Shown: positions 9,714 through 18,100 of the stretch, one piece after another
Layout of the letters: each line of letters opens with the position of its first letter
How positions within the stretch are numbered: the first letter of the stretch is position 1
DNA from: Lumbricus rubellus
Taxonomy: Eukaryota > Annelida > Clitellata > Crassiclitellata > Lumbricidae
NCBI GenBank assembly: GCA_945859605.1
Contig: OX243822.1
Coordinates: 8,744,725-8,808,724 of the forward strand
Length of the DNA: 64,000 nucleotides
Direction: 5' to 3'
Notes under the pieces: model-generated
The model's database searches: none
What the model saw: only the letters and a program-made list of their open reading frames with translations
What the model was told of the DNA's origin: nothing
Translations under genes and position numbers: made by a program

Positions 9714-12131
9714 CCTCATCAATCTCTTTGCCCTTGTAGCTTTCATTTCTCTCTCACAAAAACACCAAGATTTGTAAGTGTTAATAGCATAAATTACCAC
9801 ACTCTTGGAGCCTAAACCAGTACAGGCAGTAAGTGTATTTAGGGGTTGGGCTTAGGTCAAGTTGCCTGTAAAAAATACACTCCTAAGCACACGGACATGA
9901 AAATAACACTTATTACGTGCAATTAACTACAGACATCTGAGCGTTTTAAAATTGCCTCACAAAAAATACACTTGAAACACAGTTATAAGAAAATAAAACC
10001 TACCATGCATAATTAAATCCCAATAATTATGAGGATAGTCGTTTTCTGTGCGTGTGTGTGTGTGTTTGCGTGTGTGTCTGTGTCTTAGGGCTGCCAACTT
10101 TTGATTTTGCCATTCCGGGACGCTCAGTTACTCGAAATGCACTGTCCACATAATGCCTCTCTGTGCAATGTTACAACTGTTGTGTAGCACAACAATCCGC
10201 TAAACAAATAGCCTAATCGCTAACAATTACTGCAGATAAATCGTCAAAAAACAAGTAGCCTAGTTTCTGGCAAAATATCCTGAAAACAGACTGACATTAC
10301 ATAGGACACAATGCCAGTGAGTAGTCACAGTGTTTTAACGGCTTCAACCCAGACTAAACGCTGTCCAGCATCCAATGTTCAGCCAACAATGTCGTGTCTG
10401 GCAGGTCAAGAACGCAAAATCAACGTACAGCTTGTCGAGTTTTGTGTCAAAATAAGAACATTTCGTTAAGTGGAACCTTACCACAAATTCCGGGACAATT
10501 TGAGATCAATCCGGGACACGGGACGCAAGGGCCGATTCCGGGACTGTCCCGGCGAATCCAGGACGGTTGGTAGCCCTACTGTGTCTGTGTGCGTGTGTGC
10601 AGTGATCGTAACTTCCCCCAACTACCACAGTCGACCCCGATGGAAGGGACGTTGTAAATACTTCTCAATGACCCACTTGTGCCTGAATTGGCAGCGACCT
10701 TTCAGACCTTTCAGTGAGCGGTGTGCTCAATTACAGCAGCCCTAGGCAAATGCGGGTGTGTATAACCGCAGCGGGATAGTTTTTAATCCCCACGCCGCTC
10801 TGCACCGTACAAAGCAAGCCACAAAAATTCTCCACACATCAAATAATCATCATTCATATCTTTAGCTGCAATGGTTATTTTCTCGCAAAGTATTTTTTCT
10901 AGATTTTTACCCCAAAATTTACGTGCAAAATGCAGTAGAAAAATTCGGAACACCTACCAACACGCCTGTTTCGATATTCCACGTCCGCCATATTTGACCA
11001 TGTCCCTAATATAAACAGAGCAGAAACGTAAACAACAACTCAACTATTGTCAGATAAATTCTAGAATAAATTATAAAATATCATATTTCGTTTATTCAAG
11101 ATAATTAAGTTGTGGTACCGCAGATTATTACATGAAGAAGAAAATGAAAAGAGGACCAAACAATGTGTTTCATCAAAATACTGGCGCATCATAAATGTAG
11201 ATAACAGGTGGGCTGAGCGATTCTAAGGTCACGACCTGACCCATATCGCAACAGAGCCTTCTATTACAGCAGGATCGAGTTGCGGAAATAGGTCAATTGT
11301 AAATTATCATTTTAATCACATTAATGATGATGAAAATGATAATGACGATGATGATGATGACGACGACTATGATGACGACGATGACTACGACGACGACAAT
11401 GAAGATGACAATAACGAAGATGAAGATGATGATGACGACAATCAAGATGACATTAGCCTAATGATGATGCTTTGCCTGTACCTGCATGCGTAGCATACAC
11501 CGCAGTCGTTGGCTAAGCATCCTGAGCAGCGTCTGCATCTTCTCTTCCTCCACTGAGATGAAGCTGCAGCAGCGGCATGCAGAGGAGACGGGGCCTGGCC
11601 CGCCCCCGCCGCTGCCTCGGGAGGGCATCTGTCTAGGACGACGGGTGGTGAAGACGGGGTCGGCAGGTGAAAGGTCAGCAACGACGCTGTGGAGGAAGAG
11701 GAGGATGTGATGGAGGAGGAGGTTGAGGATGACTTCCGGGTCATAAGGTCAGCGAATTCCGTTGGACTGGAACTGTTCGACTGTGCGCTGTCATCTGTGA
11801 CAAATACAAAGACAAACTGAACGATCCATGGTTCACTGGTGTCAGGTCACAGTGAAAGAATTTCTGTAGAAAAATAACTATTTGGGGGTGGTCAGATTAT
11901 CATCCATGTGGAGCCATGCTCGAGGGGTGCAAAGAAGACACAACTGTGGCGTCCTAAGAAAGGGGACCAGAAGTTTGAAAATAGGCATAGGGCCTATCAT
12001 AGGTGATGATGTAATGGCAGCTTCGTCATCGTCATCCTCATCGTTTATCGTTTATCATCATTATCAATATCATCGCTGTCATCATCACCACCACCACTAG
12101 CATTGTTACTTCGTCTTCGTCATCGTCATCG

Positions 12132-12185
<54 letters not shown>

Positions 12186-15100
12186 ACAACATCATCATCA
12201 CCATCAACAACAACAGCAGCAGCAGCATCAGTTCCAGACGCCAGCCATTTTAAGGCGATGGGTACGAATAAATTGAACTCCATTGTCCTCAGTCAGCATA
12301 ACACCATACATTCAATCACATTATCATCAGTTACCCACTCAGCCCCCCACGCCCCCCATCCTTATCTAAGAGTAGGTTGTCAAGGCAACTGCTGACTACC
12401 GACTCAGCGGCCCCGCATCCAGGGTACCGCAGAGGTCAAAGGTCATAACGTGTGTGTGGGGGAGAAGGGGGCAAGCGAGTCATCTGCCGAAGGTTGGGAC
12501 TTTAATTTTCCCCGTTGGAGTGGACGTCTAATGTCATCGAGTATGACGGCTGTGGTAGGCCGCTGACGCGCTAGGGGAGATGGGGGTTGTCAAGAACGGC
12601 TGCGGGGCAACACACCCCCGTAGGGGAAAGGAGTTATAATTAATCTGCGGCAGGCATTAACGTTTGGCGCGTCTGTTCAACTCCGTCACTGTCCAGATTC
12701 TGGTAGCGCCAAACCCAAGTCTGGGTAAAGGAGGGAGGGGTCGACTACAAATCAGTTTTCTTATGACACAGAACTCCGCCACTGGTTGTTCTCTGTCAGT
12801 GCCAGTCCCGAGCCTGGATAATGGAGGAGGGCGACACTAATCATCTTTAATATGGCTGTGTCGTTAAACATGTAAGAAGCACAGAGGCGTTGAATTCTGC
12901 TGCTGCTCGTACATTGGCAGTGCCAGTCTCGGGTATAGAGAAAGGAGGAGGGCGACACTAATCATCCTTCATATGACACGGTGTCGTTAAACAACCGCCA
13001 ACCAAACTACCAGCTATCGAGTCCATTTTCGGTCATAACGGGTCCAGTTTATCCATTTTTATCAGATTTGAAGTACGGACTAGCGCACTAGCGTATCACC
13101 ATTGCGATCCTGGTTATAATGCACACCCATATGAGAATGTCGAACAGTCAAGCTCGTAGCACTTTAGAAGTCTAAAATGTGCTTTATAACAGTAAAATCC
13201 AGGTGTCTAAATGCGCTTTGTAAAAGTCCACATGTCCGAAATTTAATGCACTTTACAAAAGTCTACATGTCTAAAATGTGCTTTGTGAAAGTCCAGATGT
13301 CTAAAACGAGCTTTGTAAAAGTCCAGAATGTAGGATAATAAAAACTATTATTACTCAGATAACCGTACAACTGCATTGAATAATTAACCTATAAGATCCG
13401 ATTCGAGCACTAGGCTACTTTGAATGCCATAAAACATGTGGCTGATAGCCTAATTCCTATATTAGGCTAAAAGTCAACAATGCTGATCGCGAGATGAGGG
13501 AAGGATAAACAGCAGAACTGAATAGTGAATAGGTCCTACAACGATAGACGAATGAATGGAGTAGTCAAAGAATGAACGAAGGAATCAAGGAATGAATGAA
13601 GGAATGAATGAATGAGCGAGTGAATGAAATAATGAATGGAAGAAGAAAATGAAGAAATGGGTTGATGAGCGAACGAAAGAAGGCCTAATGGTTGGACGAA
13701 TAAAATCCTATCAACAAAAGGACAGATGGAAAAAACGAAAGAAAGTAAAGCACAATGTCATAGAGCATGACTGTACGATGTGCATAACTGCAAGTTTGTG
13801 ATTTATGTCTGAATTGTCTGAATTGCATAATATTAGCCTACTTGCGCAATGTCATGTGAAGCGCTGTGCGTTTGCATGCGTTCCATTAAAGAACAAATAC
13901 TACAGTATGCCTACTGGATAATAATAGTGTTTATTCTTTTTAATAATAATATCATTGCTAATATTACTATGAAGAAGAAATTGACGTTGTAGCAAAACAA
14001 TTACAGAACAAAGGAAATAGTTGACAGATGATCCACATGAAGTGGGTGAAGAACAGACAGATGGGGAGTGAGGTGCTCCAATTGGGTCGTCACCACAACA
14101 GCTGCCCCCATCCATCTCAAAGAAATACAAGTACAAGGATTGAATGAACGGATTAGCGGATGAATAAAGGCGTAGCCGCAGTTTGTTCATAGGTGTCGCT
14201 AGTCTTCCTTTCTTTCGACGAATCGCGCCGGGTGTCTCTGGGGTGGGGGAGGTGGGGGAGTGAGGGAGGTGGAGGAGTGGGGAGGGTGCTTAACCGGGTG
14301 GACTACGTGGCTTAACGTAAAGCAAAGTCAAGCGCGGTCGACCGCAGTGGTGGAGGGTGGTTGAAATAAAGAGGTCAAGTCTGCAAGGGTTCTGACGGAA
14401 GGGGGAGGGTGATAAGAGCATGTCCGTTGGTCAAAGACGAGGAAAGAGACAACCAAAGCCTCTGGAAATTATGCGGTTGGTCGAAGACGTTTGCAGACAG
14501 ACATACATACATACAAACAGACAGACATACAAACAGACAGACACAAAGACAGATACACGGATAAACAGACACAGACAGACACGCGGATAAACAGACACAC
14601 AGACAGACACACACACGGATAAACAGACATGCAGACACACACACAGACACATACACCGATAAACAGGCAAACAGACAGACTAGAAAGGAACAGACATCTA
14701 AACTGGTTTATTCTGAGAAAACAAGCATAAACCAAAGATGACAGAACACAAAAAATGAATCTAATATCAACAGCACACCTTGATCATACAGATGAACGGA
14801 CACAGTGACTCAGTGAGACTGATACTCGTACGTACAGAAAAACAAAGACAGGGCATATACAGACAGACACACAGACAGACAGACACACACACACAAATAG
14901 ACACACGGATAAGCAGACACACAGACAGACACGTTAACAGACAGACAGACAGACAAGGCATTGCTAGAAACCCATTAGCACCCAATTAGTGCACAAGAAA
15001 CGATCGCCTGGTTACTATAGCAACGACCCAGGTACGGGTCAACAGGTTCTCTACAGAAGTAAAAGGACTGTCCACCAGAGGGCAGCTGCAGGTAGGGAAG

Positions 15101-18100
15101 GGTGAATGCTGCTGCGGGCCATCTTACCCCTACGGGCCCTAGCCTTTGCGTGTGACCTCAGAAACTGGTACGAAACCAATTCGACAAAAAAGAGACGACT
15201 CTGCCGATTTGTAACTAAACCATTACCTATTGTAATTATAATGGATTGGAATCAGCGTGATGGCGACGTCACCACTGGCACTCAAGCCTGTTTTTAAGGA
15301 ATGTTTAGAACTGCTCAACTCTTTTTTTCCTTTCCCATCCTCCATGGAAAATTAGTAAATTACTTCCAATCCAATCGGAGGACAATGACCATTTTCCCCT
15401 AGTTTTAACTGTACAAAAGTGCTTTTACAACTGCACAAATCCATTTAAAACCGCAAATTTTGTGTACAACTGCACGTTAAAAAAGCCCTGCTGGCACTTA
15501 ACTACGTCCACCCCTACCCAACCCCCAACCAGTGCCTGGTAGCCTAATGGTGTGACGAGACTCCGGGGTGTCTTCTGTAGGAAATATCGGGTTTGGATGG
15601 ATGCTTTATATATGTTTCAGAGTGACACTATTGCCAACTTTCAGGTCCTTATACACATTACTAAATGGGCAACATAAATCATAATAATTATACACCTGTA
15701 CATACCTTTGCATATATCTTTGCATGCACATCATCAGCACATGTGTATAATTATATGCATGTATGTGCCACATAATGCGTGTCAAATATTTAAAAATTAT
15801 GGCAGGTACTTATTAATAAGTGTGAAACTTAAGAGTGTCTTCATACCAGCCTTCATGCATGTATTGTATAATTGTATATAATTATGTCTGTCTGTTAGTG
15901 TACGCATGCATGCGAACCGTAATTACAAGGTGATGTGTATATTTACAAGATGGTGGACTATAGAGCTCAAACAGTGGCACAGTCCACAGTATAGTGTCTG
16001 GCTACTAGCCACAGTAACTGATTTATTCTCAGACATTTTCCATAGAGTAACAACAGTGTCTGCCATTTCCAGAGACAGAGGCTGCTTCTCCATAATACGT
16101 TGTTAATCTGTCCATGGATTTGTTCGTGCATGCATGGATACGTGCCAGTTGCGCAGTATAAATTATATGGCGATCGGTACAGGTTTTATTGCCTCATTCT
16201 GAATGCAGTTATCCATCTGTTGTTATCGGATTGATGGATTGACATCTGGTGCAAGTGCCATGCAGTGCACCAGCGCACACTATACCAGCAGCAGTGCACC
16301 AGCGCACACTACGCTGAGTCCTCTGTCGTTAAAATTAAATGCTGCGCTGCTATGGAACAATAAATGCCTCGTTTTGATTGATTGCACTGGTGGTAAATGC
16401 GTGCATGTGTGCATTGTGGGGCGCGGTGGTGTAGTGGTGGCGTCGTTGCCTTGGAACCGGAAGGTTCGAGATTCGAATCCATCTCGAGTCGCCGCGTAGC
16501 GACCTTGGGCACAATGGGAAGGTCCTTCACTCGCAATTGCTCAGCGCTTCGGCGTGAAACTCCGATGCAGTGTACGCGCTGCATTCGGGAGCGCCTCTGA
16601 GTATAGGGAGAGAGCTTGAAGGGGCGCTATAACAAGTGCACATACATGCAAACATATACAGATAATATATTCCTCATAATTATGTCTCCTATACTTACTC
16701 CCCGAATCTGGTGAGATGGTTCCGCTGAGTAGGTCTTCTTCCTCTTCCTCTTCTTCTTCCACCAGGTACCTCTCCTCTTCCCTGCGTCTTGACGCTGGAG
16801 ATCGTCCATAGATGGCTGCGTCCCTCTTCCGGATCCACCTCCGCTCGAATCCCTTCCTCCGACCCTGCCACAGAGATCCGACAACCTTTCCAGCTTTGAC
16901 CTTCGGAACCTTCGGGACCTTCGGAGCCTTCGGAGGTCGTGATGGAGCGACCTGGCTGTGATTCCAGTCGGTGGTGGAATACTGTTCCGGATCGTTCCAG
17001 GAGACCTTGGATTCTTCCAGATAGAGACCTCGAGCGACCTTGCAGTTGTCCTTCTTGTCCGCCGGAGCCAACCCGGTTGGACAAACTGTTCCGGAAAACC
17101 CTGGAATGGATCGGGACACTTTGGGAACCATTCCTGACGGCGGATCGAGACGTGTTCCATGTTCAGGAACCGTTCCAGCCTGAATTGAGAGATCAGGTCC
17201 TGGCGGTCCTGAAAAGGAGCCTTGGTTCCTTGTGGCGGAGTCACACAGGAGTCTTGGAATAACTGGAGATGCAGGTTTTGAAATTCTGCGGTCAGTAGAG
17301 GCTGACGATTGCTGTTGACCGATGCTGACCACACCGATCAACGTCTTGTACCTCTTCGCCACATCTTCGATGAACGATTCGGAATAGCCGGCAAAATCTT
17401 CCTGACAATATATACATAATTACATATACACATTTCGTCAAATATATAATTATTTATATATAATATTTATATATATACATACACCTCTTACACTTATAAA
17501 CCTATAATTACATATAATTATATATATATACTAGCTGTACCCAGCCACGCGTTGCTGTGGCAGAAAAGACCTCCCTCTCCCCTCCCCCTCCCCTCCTCTT
17601 CGTCCCGCTTTCTCCGCTCCTTTCCTCCGTCACACCGTCCATTCCTGACATCGGATGAAAGGCCGCTTTCTAAAATTAATTTGCGACTCGCTTATGACGT
17701 CACAGCACGCGACCTCATTCATGTTTCGTCTGCTGTGTCTGAAATCTGGCAGCCCTGCTGTTTTGTTGAATTTGCAAATGGCGGTCGAACGGATTGCAAA
17801 GTTCACTTTTTGTGGAAACGATTGGGGTTTTTTCAGGAAAAGAAATGTTCTGACACTGTGCTATTGGAATGGAAGGTTTTGGTAAATTTTCAAAACAATC
17901 AGTGCGTAACTTTGGGCGTGATTGTGACCGCACTATTGGAAAGTTTCATTTTTATTTATATAGATATATATATAAGTATATGTTTAACAGTGTAAGAATC
18001 GGTGTACAAAAGACCGGAATAAGATAGGCAAGCAGAATAGGCAACAGAGATAGGCAGGGAAATAGAAAAGACAGCAGAACACAGACTACATGAAGAATAA

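Noticed and set aside
11482..11686. Alternative frame [20 protein letters not shown] with internal acceptor at 11686
   Set aside because: It looks helical and plausible, but needs an upstream exon ending in a phase not offered by 16699-17401, and its continuation at 8.9-9.2 kb does not reach the next exon in phase. Kept only as an alternative.
12038..12283. Poly-aspartate and poly-serine ORFs around the (ATC)n tract
   Set aside because: Trinucleotide repeat artefact; the same applies to 62647-62899, 2401-2586 and 41322-41640.
13900..14190. 96-codon minus ORF considered as a missing KMT2 exon
   Set aside because: No acceptor/donor pair in usable phase and no PHD, FYRN or FYRC cysteine or aromatic pattern.
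16418..16490. tRNA gene suggested by A and B boxes
   Set aside because: Part of a repeated SINE with a common 3' module and A-rich tail; it does not form a sound tRNA cloverleaf by eye.
16627..17334. Second and third open minus frames over exon 16699-17401
   Set aside because: Open by composition. Only the chosen frame runs from the acceptor through the whole exon and keeps phase with both neighbours.
17552..17995. 147-codon plus-strand ORF
   Set aside because: Lies entirely within a dispersed LINE-like repeat whose start recurs at 49021; no family match or splice context.
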